Origin: Xiphophorus maculatus
Lineage: Eukaryota; Chordata; Actinopteri; Cyprinodontiformes; Poeciliidae
Direction: 5' to 3'
Length of the DNA: 64,000 nt
Assembly (NCBI RefSeq): GCF_002775205.1
Contig: NC_036464.1
Coordinates: forward strand, 1,736,001-1,800,000
Below, piece by piece: positions 1 through 12,239 of this stretch (position 1 is its first letter; the number at the start of each line of letters is the position of its first letter). The notes beneath the pieces were generated by a model. It saw nothing but the letters and a program-made list of their open reading frames with translations. It was not told the origin of the DNA and searched no databases. Both the position numbers and the translations under genes were made by a program.

Positions 1-3000
1 AAGAAGCATTTTAATATGTGTAGAAGCTTAGATGGAAAGAGTGGCACCTCTTATAAAATAGAAGATTTAAACAGAGATGATGTCTCTAAACGATCACATC
101 TACCCACAATGACAGGCTAAAGTAGCTGCATTGTATTCTGAAAAAGTCTTCCATCTGAGAAAATGATCCTGTGAAAATGATGCAATTGCTGAACGCAATA
201 ACTGAGCAGGAACAGCATGCCATTAGGAGTATATTCGCTTTCCACAATATACTCTGTATGCTTTTGCCTGTTGCTAGTTATTGATGTCTCTGTCAAATAA
301 GTGATGCTTTACACATTTTAAAGCCTGAAAAAAAATGTCAGTCACTAAATTCATCTCATTTCTTCCTATCTTAAGACACATTTAAGCAAGTTGAAGACAT
401 CTGTTGTTCACCTTTCCTCAAAGTATGTGAGCCTAAGAACACGGGCTCTGCTTTAGTAGATGTCACATGGATTTAAGCATCATCCACTACAGGCAGCCAT
501 GACTAAAGTCTTCTCATTCAAAGGTCTGGATTTCACAGAATAGTCCATCAGGCAAAACAGCCTAGATTACCTAAAACTCAACTTATCCTGTTTTCATTTT
601 CATGTGGCTGAATCACACCCAGCATGTCAGATTAGTAAGAAGAACTAAAGTTTATTAACATGAAAAACTGAGGGACCAGTGCAGTAACTCTGGGAAAGTT
701 CTTGGTCATCTCTCAGGAAGGTGTGAATGTGAGCAAAATCATTTTTCTTCTATATAATTAATTATCCATGGTTCATTTAGCATGCAGTGGAGCAGATCTT
801 AACCGCCTTTCCAAGTATTCATGTCCTGACGTCTCAGACCTCAACAGTGTGTCTAAACACATGCAGTGCAAAGTAACATTTCAGATTTGACTTATCAATA
901 AATGCTTTTGTTTGCATCGTATGCTTTTCTTCGTTTTCAGGTTTTGTGCAAAAGTTCCAGCAACATTTTATTTTGTTTTCTAGAAATGTGGTGTCACTTT
1001 GTAGCTTTCTTTCTGTCCATTCACTGTTTCATCTGTAATCTGGTTCTGAATCAAAAGTAAAATAAAACCAACACTTTCAAGAACTACTGCCAACTGCAAA
1101 GTGGCTTTAAGACGAAACAACAGCTGTTAGCAGTGAGATCTGATCGATAGCACGAGTTAGCTGAGAGACGTAGCTATGGCAACCAGCCACCTGATTTTTA
1201 CTGTTATATCATGGCGGTTCTGACTGAACATTTACCAATCAAAAGAGTCTCTAGGATTTGAATTTCCCCAGGAACCCATTCAGTGAAAGTCTTTTCTTTA
1301 AACTCCTGAGATAAACTCCCAACACATTTGAGTTAATTAGTGTTTTGAACATCCTGATGTCCTTCCCCTCTTAGTTTGAAGTGATAGTTTTAGTGTAGAA
1401 CCACTGATAGTATCTGTTTTTGTCTTTTTGTTTTGTTTTGTTCAATTGAATAATTAGTAAATACATATAAGTTTGATTTTTTGGTGTAATAACGGAGTAG
1501 TAACAGAGATCGCTCAGTGGAAACATAAAAGAAATCATCCATTAGATTAATTTAGATTTTTATTGGTTTCTAACCTTAAACATTTTATCTGCACTGTAAA
1601 AAATGCCATCAGGTACTGTGAGGCAAAACCACAGCATAAAATGACAGAATAATCCAATTAAATATTTACTCTTATGGAAAATTTGTGGAATCTGTTGTGT
1701 TGTTCACAATCTGCTGCATATAATTTTCTTCTCAATATTTAAACACAAATGGTAGCATTTAATTCCTTACTTATGAAGTAGTTTGTGGAAAAGCTGAGTG
1801 AAGTTGATCATTCAACAATGTGTACAACCTCTTTTTGCTATAAAAACTCAGAGCATCTGACTCCCTCCTGACCTTCCAGTTTTTCCCATTGTCAGGGACA
1901 AATGTAGTCCTGCTCTTCTTCAGTTCACTCAGGGTTACAGAGTATTTTATTTTCTGTACTACGGCTCTCTTAGGTCTACCAAAGCATTCCAATCAAGTTG
2001 ATGTCTTGACCTTGCCCTGGACGGTTGTAACAGCTTGATTCTGTTCTTTTTCAGCTCTTCAGCTTTTTCTTCTGTTGCACAAGTCTTAGCTCTGTTTGAG
2101 AGCATTGTCCTTTTAAACGGCTGTATTTTGGCAGAGCTTCAGATAGACTGCCTCATGTTCCTCTATGGAAGACTTTAATTTAGAGAGAAATGTAAGTCTA
2201 CAAGTAGTAAATAATAAGCCCCCTGCCACCATGTTAGACAGTTGGTGTGAAGCTGTATGTGCTGGTGTTGCATTTAAAGCAGCAGTATGGACGTCACACG
2301 GGTTTCGATTAAGGTTGTCTGAGTCCCGGTTCGATTGGGGATAAAAGTTGAAACATTTGCTACATTTTCAGCTGCTGTGGTTTTCTTTCACTGCACCGAG
2401 TCAAAAGATCCAAACTAATTGAAGAACCTGTTCCCCTCCTCGCCTGTGGGGGCGCTCCACCAAGAACCATTGAAGGAAATTATACACAACCTCCTGAAGA
2501 AGTCACTGAGCTCAGCTTCCTTCTTCACAAAATGTAAGCAAAAACGGAGTAGCATCAAATTTAACGTTTGCAGAAACGTTAAATTTCTCCCTCTAGCATT
2601 TGTTTTGGTTCTGTTGACCCAGAATGCCCTACACTATAGTTTGCTTCCTGCCTTTGAAGCGGTCTCCGGTCCGTTTGCATTTGAACAGCACCAGAATTCA
2701 CATTAATCAAACCAAGACCGAGGTCTATTGAAAACCATATAGCCCAAAGTTTTGTATATTTTTCGTTGCATTTTCCATTTGGCTGCAAATAAATGCACAA
2801 AGCTCAACAAAGTATAATTCCCTTGAAAATGTAACCACTGTTCTAGTTTCCCCTATGAACAGAGCCCAGATTCTCTGACCTGCACTCTATCAAATACTTC
2901 ACAATGATAAAATAATGTTTTAATTGACAACAGTGTATGCTGTAAATAGAGTGCGTAACTGAGCACAAGAGCAAGACTAAGATCTAAATGCAGTGCAACT

Positions 3001-6000
3001 TTGACCTTATACTAAAATAAGGAAGGAAAAATGGTCAAGTTGAATATGTAGGCTACCAGTTCAATAAACCGGACTGGTCAGTAATAAACCAAGGGCGATG
3101 CACAGTAACAAAGCAGTTAACTTTCAAACCAGTAGAACAATAGACCAGAATGTATCCCAAACATTAATCAGGAATTAATCACAGTTAGTGCTACAACTCA
3201 ATATTACAACCCCAACAGATCAGTAGTAAGATTTTTAGCACACTTAGTGCAACTGTTCTGTCTCAGAACTGTTCAAAACAACCCTTTAAACAAGTTGTAT
3301 GAATTAAAAAAACAAGGCTGAAAGTATCAAACTGGCGGTATCATCCACACTATTCAGTTTCTTCAATTAGTAAAACAGTCCGTTAGCTTTTCAACGTCGC
3401 AGGCCTGAGGGGCTCGGTTAGCTTCCGTCCTCGGCCCAGAACAACCAGGAGGACTGGGTTACTCACCCCACCATGGATTACCAGTTTTAAACGAACGGCA
3501 ATAAAATGCTCCAGCTCCGGTCCAACAGTCCGGTCCGGCTCACGAGCGTGGTCCGGTTCTGCAGCTCCAAAAACCAGGCAAAACGTTCAGGAAAAGTTTG
3601 TAACTCCAACTGGTTAGCAAAAAAATAAATAATCCGCAGCGGCAAAGATCCAAGCTTAGAAACTGTTCTCTGTTTTAGTTACTTTCTTTTGCTCTGATTA
3701 AAGAAGGAGCAGGTTTCAACTTATTCAATAGGACTGAATAATTGAAATAGGCGGCTCATCATCGCCTCGCTCACATCTGAATGCAGGAAGAAAAACAGAA
3801 AGTGTTTGTGAAAAAGAGGAGGTGGAGATGGAAGACAAAAACACTGTTTCCTTCTGCCTCTAAAATAGGAAACCCATCTCATTTTCCTTAAGCTCCAGCT
3901 TGTTCTGCTTCTTTCTCTGCTGCTGGAGCTCAGAAATAAACAACAATTTAATCTTACCATCTACTGTAACATCTTCTTTCTACTAGCAACTTTCCACATT
4001 TGAGAGTCGGAATTATGCAAAGCATCAATGTGGCCCTTTCAACAAAACAAGAATGTCCTTCAGGTGTGTGCGCTCACATGTCCCCAAGGAGGTGCTGATC
4101 TGATTTGTGAAGGACAATTAAAGGAACAGTCTGTTTAAAATGTAAGAGCCATAGCTCTTCCTGTGATGGTTTGGAAGGTGGATGACCTTACAGTTTGCTG
4201 ACGACTGCATGGCACACGAAAAACAGGGACAGAAAATCTGAACATATGGTTCCAGGAAAACTTTGGAGACCTGTGGTGCACTGGAGGCTAATGAAGAGCA
4301 GATAATAATTTCTTCTCTCATTTCCTAATTGTAACACAGTTGGAGTGGTCACATGTACTGATTGCAGAACTTATTTTGAGTTCTTCACATCTACATCAGG
4401 CTGCAATCAGATGTTTCAAGTGTGCAATAGTGCAAAAAAAAAGAAATTTACCATGTTTACCATACCATCCCAAAAAGATGAAGATAGATAGGGTGCAATT
4501 TTCTTTCTGACAAAAAAAGATGAATATTGTGTTGTCATGCATCCATGTTTGTTCCCCCCACCCTCACTCTTAACAGGGTTTCTTATCTCAACAGTTGCTT
4601 TCTTTTTGACACTTTTCCATAAATACCAGATTTATGGAGTGCATGAGTATTAATTGTTACTTTTACAGTTATGAATCTCTGCAGATCCTCCATAGTTTAT
4701 GTTGTATCCACTCTGGGTCAGTGACCACAGCTCCCAGTGAATGACTAAAGAGATCCCATCTGTAGACACTTATATGTTCTTATTTTAAATATATAAATCA
4801 ACCAAATATACCTTAATATGCATTACAGCACATAGTAGAAACAGTCTTAGTGCTAACACAGAGGCTGACATCTACAGTCTTTCTTATCTCTGCTACAGCC
4901 AATCAGCACCAAGGAAAGTTAATGCTGCTCTTGGATTGGCTGCCAATAGTGTGTCAAGTAGAAATGCTCCTTTATATTTCTGCTTCCAAAGCTGCATTTT
5001 CTTTTGAATATTTTAGATATACTTTACAAAAAATGTTTGTGACTAATTTAATGTGCATAATTTGGATTTAAATTCCACAGAAAGGTTTGCAGTTACTGAA
5101 CCACAAACAGGTCAAAAGGTCCACGGTAGAAATGAAGAGTTTGTCTGATTCACAGTAGAAGCCTAAAGGTTCAAAGTAATGTAATTGAGGAAGATAATTG
5201 AACCTGATTATAAAATGTTGCAGATATGGTGAACATAAAGGTGAGGTTGAGGAAATTAAAGTTCAAAATGTAAGTTGTTTTTTTTTAAGTGTAAGGCTTT
5301 TTATTCAAGTTGTGTATTTTTCTGTGTGGTTTCCTGTAAATATCACATTCTGAAAGATGCAGAGATTTTGCTTTAGATTTGACTGGAGCTGTCAGGTCCG
5401 TCTTTCCTCATCCTCCCGTTTCTATGCAACACTAAACTCATCCCAAAGCAATTTCATCTCCCTGCTGAAGAGACACAGATTAAATTGATATTGATCTTTT
5501 CTGTTTAATGAGAAAACAAAAAGTATTTCTAAAAATGTTTCGAACTGAACTGAACTGCACAGGGATGAGATGGGATGTGATCCAAAACACTGGATTCTGT
5601 CTCAACATGTTCAGGAATCCAAGTCACCACAAGTTGATTGAGCTTGTAAAAAAAACCCAACAAAATCAAATGTGAAGGTTTCTGACTAAAATCAATGCTG
5701 CAGACTGTTAAACGTAATGACCCTGGTGAATAAAGAAGTAATCTGGCAGTGGCTCACTGATTCATTGTCATTATGAAGCCAAACATTTACAAAACTAAGA
5801 ATACCATTTGGAAATGCTCAAGAGCACACACCTAAAATATGTGTCATCTGAATAAAAAAATATAGTAATGTAAATCCTAAGCTGCACATATGTTCTAGTT
5901 TCCTGCCATTTGGAGGAACACAAATAATGTTTTCACTGAGGTGAAAAAAACAGTGAATTCACAGTAAGAATGTTTTTTTTATCATTCATGGTAGGAAATT

Positions 6001-7200
6001 ATTTTTTTGTGAAACAAGGCAACCCTATGTGGTAACATACAACTATTTAGTTTTACTGCAAATTAGAATTTAACTTTAACCAACATCTTTTGACTCAATT
6101 CAGTTCTAGTTAAAATTAGTCCTTATAATTCATTTACTTGACTTATTCTTTCTACATTTGAGGTATTTAAAATTAAATCTACAGCTGATGAAATATAAAT
6201 TCTCAGAGAAGTGTATTAATAAAACACCTATAGGGAAAAGATTTATGCTTGGATGGATCTGAATTAAGGTAACAACAAGAACATATGCATATTTACATTA
6301 TTCAAAATAACACACTGTGAGCCTGGCTCTGGTTCTGCTGGACGTTTCTTCCTGTTAAAACTTAGTTCCCTATCTGCTAACGGTTCATACATGCTCAACA
6401 TGAGGAATTGCTGCAAAGTCAATGGTCAATTATAATCTGATGGGCTTCTGTAGAAAAAAACTGACCAATTTCTGTAATAAACAGAACTGGATTGGATTGT
6501 TTGCTGACTGGGATCAAAGTGGGATCTGTTTAATTTACCATGAATCTGCCTGTAGGATTAAATTGACATATTTCTTTCAAATGACAAAATCATTTTTCTG
6601 TGAAAAGAATTCAAAATAAAGGCAATAAAATGTATCTATGTTCACCTAAACTAGGTGACACTGCCTGTCCCTGTACATTATAAAACAAAAGGCAGAAACT
6701 TCACCAAGAAAAAGTTATATTGTAAGATTTCATCTGTATAAACTATAAGAACAAAGCATATTTTGTTCTGAAGCAAATATCTTCATTCATAATCCTCTAG
6801 ACATAAACCAAATACCTGAAAATGATTCAGATTTTAATACACAGATGAGTGTTATAATCAAAGGAGTGATGTAATCCAAAGGCACAGAATATTTCAAACA
6901 GAGAACAAAATGTTTTGGATTTCAGAATATGAGAATCGATGCCAGAATACAGAACAGAAAAATGTAGTAAAACGCTTCAGTCAGCTCAGTTTTCTTATTG
7001 ACTGGACAGTGATGGATAGTGATTTGCAGGGAACTGAGAGACAATATGCAGAGAAAATCCAAGGATTAATAGATCTGACAAACAAAAGAGAGAAAAACAC
7101 AAAAACCAACTGACATATTGATGGCAGCAAAAATAAACAGAGAAAAAAATGACTTTTTGTGTACTGGAAGAATTTCTATATTTACTGAAGACACAGAGAA
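1..7200. other. AT-rich non-coding DNA, no gene recognised
   Basis: I see no convincing coding exon here; the short open frames lack recognisable domains or supported splice sites. A locally GC-rich patch around 3390-3560 contains several 'ccggtc' motifs and may be a decayed transposon end, but no terminal repeats were found. The rest is AT-rich intergenic or intronic sequence. Confidence 0.5.
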
Positions 7201-7227
7201 TATCCCATAGCAGGCTGGAGAGACTTT

Positions 7228-7521
7228 GTGTCAGAATTAGATCCAAAGTTAAGAGGAGGTCCAGGAAAAGACCGAGCTGTTAAACTGTCTGGTCTCACAT
7301 TGGGAGAGATTAACTCCGTCTCTCACCATGTCGGCCTCCACTGGGCCGTGATAGATCTGCCCACCTCTGTCTGTGAATACAAAGTGCTGCCTGGCTGGGA
7401 AGGTCTGGCTGCTCACTTACTTCCCCTGAGGAGGCTGCAGGAGGAGGAGGAAAGGACGAGGATGCTTAAGGATAAAAGAAAAAACTATCATCAACATCAA
7501 AATGATTTTCTTAAGCTGTAG
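7228..7521 (+). CDS. Possible coding exon or gene fragment of unknown identity
   Basis: This open frame of 97 codons stands out because bases 7250-7460 are clearly richer in G and C than the AT-rich surroundings. Its translation looks protein-like: an ordered stretch with 'GLHWAVIDLPTS' and 'YKVLPGWEGL', followed by a charged, probably helical 'LQEEEERTRMLKDKRK' tail and a stop. A possible acceptor, 'tttgtgtcag', lies just upstream at about 7226, so the first Met may not be a true start; the frame may instead be an internal or final exon. I do not recognise the family. No partner exon was found nearby on the same strand. It could be the last exon of a gene beginning upstream, a relic of one, or chance. 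Confidence 0.35.
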   Translation: MSELDPKLRGGPGKDRAVKLSGLTLGEINSVSHHVGLHWAVIDLPTSVCEYKVLPGWEGLAAHLLPLRRLQEEEERTRMLKDKRKNYHQHQNDFLKL

Positions 7522-7529
7522 TTTTTACT

Positions 7530-10500
7530 GTCATGGCAACATTTAACTCAGTGATCCTAGAATACTGATGACTTATCATACTTCATAAATGCAGATTCTA
7601 CGCAGTAAAATAGTTTTTTAAACAATTTCATAATTTTCTTTCTTTCTCTACAGAAACTATTAGTAATTTTTGGGAGTTATTTGAATATTAATATGTATTG
7701 TTTTCCTTCTTAGAAATAATTATGCATTTATATTCATAGAAGGATAAGTTGGATAAGTTGGCACCTCTTACTGTAAAATGTTAATTTAAACAACCACACT
7801 TGACTTCGTACTGATACATATTTCACATTTTAATGCCTCCTTCTGTTTAAAATGTTCACTCCTTGGTGTCAACATTTTGTATTCCAGACAGTGAGCAAAT
7901 CACAAAATAAAGTGGAAAGTAGTGAGTAAAAATGGAAACTTTTGAAGTGTGTGAGTCCAAGTCGAGTCTCTAGTCTGGAGTCTCAGTCCGACTCAAATCC
8001 CCAGATCTGATGCAGACACATGGAGGAGTACAGAGAGGAACACATAACTTCAAACCTTAAGCAAAACCAGGAAACAGAAGTAAAGGCATCACAGATGTTT
8101 ACATAAATGTCACAGATATTCGCTCCAGACACACTGACGTTGTGTCACCTGGCCTTCGTGTCAAAGTGTTAAAGCGCGGTGGCTGTGGTACGGTTGGCCC
8201 AAGGCTGCAATCAATATGGAAATGAGACAGCAATATGGGCCTGGGAGAGGCAGGCATGTATTATTAAGTTTATTGCTCTTTTCATTCACTTCAGGAAAGA
8301 CATTACGACACCCCAGTAAAAGTTTGCCCACTATTAATCTTTTTTATTAGCCTTTCTGTGTTGTAAGAAAACCACAGTGAAACCTTTGCTAAGGTTGGTG
8401 AAACTTTCCAGACAAACAGTTTAAATGGTCCCTGCACACAAGAAGAGAAAAAAAATACTGCAAGACTATAATCAAAATCCAGAATGTGTTGAAAAGACAA
8501 ATATATCTACAAGGCAAAAACCCTGAAGGAAGAGCCTAAAGCCCAGTACATCTGATTTATCCCTGTGTTCATTAAATTTCCATCCCTAAAGTGTAAACTC
8601 TCATAGACTCATGACTCAATAAATGAGTCAAATCATTACAGACAAATGTAAATCAAGGCATTTTAAACACTATAAGTTTGCATTTGCTTGAGGTAGAAAT
8701 ATATTATATGGTGCTCATGTGAAATATTAACAGGCAGGGGCTAATATGAGGTTTTAACAGTAAAATAATCTTTAGCAAAAGTACAACAGCACTGTGGTAG
8801 TTACAGAAACATTTAAAACAAAAAGGTAATTTAGCAGAATGCTTTTATATAAAGTTAAAAAATAACAATTAGGCTGCAGAACCAACACAGCCTGACAAAT
8901 AGCACCAGGGGAATAACAACACCCCACATCAGTAGAAGAAACAATGCAGGTTATTAGGTTTGTGAGAACAAGACGAGTTTTAGCATCATTTAAAAACAAA
9001 AAACTGAGACCAACAAATCACAAATAACATAGATATAGATTCAACCAGATCAGCCACAGTTTAATATTCTGGCATTAATGACAAACCGCCTTCATCTTCA
9101 CTGTGTTGCTCACAATTATTTTTGATGAGTAGACAAAGTTCTGCCTAGCAAACTATCTGAAGTGATTTATGCTTCACCAAAGCAGTTATAAGCATATGGA
9201 CTGAAAAAGTCAACACATCCTTATTAAAATGTATGGTTTCTGTGATGTGAAAGAATGAGACCAAGATGAATCACTTTGGATATTTTCCCAGCTTTTGTGT
9301 GATACATTTTCTGTAAATTTAACAGAAAAACAAATTGGAAAAACAAGCAAGAACAAGCTGGTTGCCTGAGTTTCCACACTCCTAAATTACATTCAGTCTT
9401 CCTGGGCTTACACAGGATCTGATTAACCTAAAGTTTAACTGTCTTGATAGCATTTCTTTGACATTTGCTAATTTGCCCTCATTGTTTCAGAGAAGCTACA
9501 AAGGATAAAAAATAATCTCATTTTAAAACATCCACAGAATGAAAGTGTCAGCAGAAACTGGAGAATGTAAAACAGCAGCAACATTCAAATCTGGATGTTT
9601 CTCAACTAAACTCCCTAAACTATCTTGCAGAACCGCAAGATTTCTCACTGCTTTTGTTATAATTGTCTCCTGCACTCTGGACTAAACAGCATGATTGAAA
9701 GATGGATATATTTTCCTAAGTGTGTTTGGCACAATAGCTGCTCTACTTTTGCAGTGTGAAAGGTGACAGTGGCAGCATCATGCTTCAGGGTTATTTCAGA
9801 TGGAACAATGTCAAGGTGGATGAAATGATGAGAATCTCTCAATGCCAGTGAGTTTTGATCCAAAACCCTCATTTTTGGCATCACTGCGAGTCCAATTATG
9901 TCAAAATCCACAAAGTTTAGAGGAAGTATATTTAGAGTAAAGTGTGGTAACGGTCTAGCTCAAGTTCAAGACTAAATATGAAAGAAAAAAATGTAGACAA
10001 GACACGTCTGTCAGTCGGAGGCTGCTATGCTATGGAAAAAGGCAGAATGTCAAACTGAATGAAAATGTGATCATGTCCACTTCCATTTCCCAAATTCTCC
10101 AGCAGTAGTAATATTAAAGTTATGCTCCTTGCTCCCAATATTTGTTTATTTCTTAATTTTAGAGATCAACACTCATCTTGTTGCATGTAATATTTTTAAA
10201 GAACATCCTGCTTCCAGCTCCCATCCTTTAGTCAGCAGTGTTGTCTCAGAGTCACTGAAGGTAACACTGGGGACTTTAAAGCGCATTTTAGTCCAAGCAG
10301 GATCATTTAAATTTTAAATATCCCAAAGGATTTACTTTTTGAGCGATAGTTATTTATGTTTCTGTAAGAAAAGCCGTGACAGAGACACTCATGAAATGTT
10401 TTCTACAACAAGCTGTGGGTGAGCTGGCAGGGTTTTATCTTTAGGTCAGCTTTCTGTCTTGTATCACAGCCATGTCAAACTCAAACTTATAACCTGTACT

Positions 10501-11590
10501 TGTTTACCACTTAAATGCCAAAGATCTTACAGTTAGAGTCTCATTTCCATCTGTGCTCCTGCAGTGGGAGGGAAGTGTTACAGCAGAAAGTAAGCTCTGC
10601 TGTCATGCTGCTGAAAATGCTACGTTTTGACATCCGGAGGGCTGGCTGGGTTAAAGATATGACATTTAAACACAACAACAAGGTTTTTTCTAGAGAGTGA
10701 TTAAACCTCAGACTGAATATCATGTCGGTTCGTCCCAGTTGTTCCAGCAGGTCACAGGTAATCCTGTTTAATTGATTTAGTTTGTGTCTGAAAACTGCAA
10801 AACAAACCCTGTGAAAAAAAATAAAACGTCTGATAGCATTTTAAAACTCAACCCTGAGCTGGCAGCTGGTTAGCAGCAGCTCAGGTTTACTTGGTAGATT
10901 TTTTATTTCACTTTGTCCCTTCAGGATATCAGGTAACATCAGCAGGTTTCTCTGTAATGTGAGTTCTTGATAATTATTGATGTTCTCAAATCCTAGTCAG
11001 GATTAATGAATCATCCTCACTCTGGACGTTTTCCTTCCATTCTCCCTATTTATACAAATCGGTTTTCTTTACGTCTAATTTAATACACAAATATTTAATA
11101 GCCTGGATTTTTTTAGATAGTGTAGATAAGGATATACTACATTCAAAAAAGAATTACTGATTTCTATGATCAAAGAGTAATTATGACAATCGGTTTGAAT
11201 CCATTATTGTTGGATCTTTGACTGAAGCAAATAGCAAATGCTTTTATTTTGAAGACCTGGAAGTGTTTTGAAGTTCTCCCAGGTAAAAGAGACTGAAAAA
11301 TATTTGTTTAATTTGCAGGAATGCATCTCAAATTTGAAGGGAATTGACTCAGAGGTCTGAGGCTCTTAGGGATCTGAGAGCCAACCCTTTCTGACTTCCT
11401 GGTTTTAGGTGTCATTAGATGAGAAAAGAGTTCATGAGTCCAAAGTTCCACAACCTGAATTTAATTTAATTCTTGAGTCTTTTATGGTTTATATAAAAAC
11501 CATAAACCATAAAGCTGATGTTTTCCTTTTTGGAACTTAATTATATACCTGACATGTGAATCAAGTCTTTGTCTCTGTGTCTCTGATTTC
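7530..11590. other. AT-rich non-coding DNA, nothing recognised
   Basis: Only short, unsupported open frames are present. No tRNA-like, transposase-like or coding-exon signature was seen. Confidence 0.5.
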
Positions 11591-11639
11591 TTGGATCTCC
11601 AGGCTTGTTTAAAGTGAGTTTGAGACGATACGACCTTGC

Positions 11640-11790
11640 AGAGCCAAAGTGGAACCAACTAACCCTGCCGTCATGTTTGGGACTTTGGGAGGAAGCCAGA
11701 GTACCCAGAGAAACACATGCATGCACAGGGAGAACATCTGAATTGCCTGCAGAAAGACTCCAGGCTGGTTTCTGCTCCACTGTGTAGCCT
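11640..11790 (+). repeat. Fish dispersed repeat fragment ('tttgggactttgggagga...' family)
   Basis: The segment holds the characteristic run 'gggactttgggaggaagcc', then 'agagtacccagagaaac', 'catgcatgcacagggagaac' and 'agaaagactccaggctgg'. This is a diverged copy of a very common teleost interspersed repeat. The terminal 'cactgtgtagcc' motif is also typical. The overlapping open frames on both strands are by-products of the repeat. Confidence 0.6.
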
Positions 11791-11809
11791 GATGATACAT
11801 TAGATCTAT

Positions 11810-12110
11810 AAATCCAATTTACTTTTAAATTTAGAGGTTTTGGTCTGATTTGATCTCTGCTACACATTCTCCACTATTTAGCTTTTGTTAATTTAGTATG
11901 TGCAGCACAATGACTATAATGTTGCAACAATTATATGTGTGTTGTGTATTTATATTTGTCAAAAAATTTAATTACCCAGGAATGTAAATAGATAAAAATG
12001 AGATACAGATCAGTTCATCAGAAGAAAAATATGTATCTAAAGTCAAGAAGCTTAATCTTATCAGGAGATGATTTACTGTGGCTAGAAGAAAAAACAGCTC
12101 TGGTGACCCA
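11810..12110. other. AT-rich spacer, nothing recognised
   Basis: No coding or repeat structure was noticed here. Confidence 0.4.
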
Positions 12111-12113
12111 CCT

Positions 12114-12237
12114 ATAAAGAAAACTCAAACATTTCCAGATAAAGAAAACTCAAACAGTTCCAGATAAAGAAAACTCAAACAGTTCCAGATAAAGAAAACT
12201 CAAACAGTTCCAGATAAAGAAAACTCAAACAGTTCCA
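12114..12237 (+). repeat. Five-copy 25-bp tandem repeat (minisatellite)
   Basis: About five head-to-tail copies of a 25-bp unit run through here, each beginning 'ataaagaaaactcaaac' and ending 'agttccag'. The first copy differs slightly ('atttccag') and the later copies are nearly identical, which suggests recent expansion. Confidence 0.85.
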
Positions 12238-12239
12238 GG

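Noticed and set aside
2318-2345. tRNA gene or SINE from a B-box-like 'ggttcgattgg'
   Set aside because: No A box at the right distance and no cloverleaf; a single motif match is not enough.
2419-2706. 95-codon plus-strand frame with a hydrophobic stretch
   Set aside because: No homologue recognised, no support from splice sites, and the hydrophobic part alone does not make a gene.
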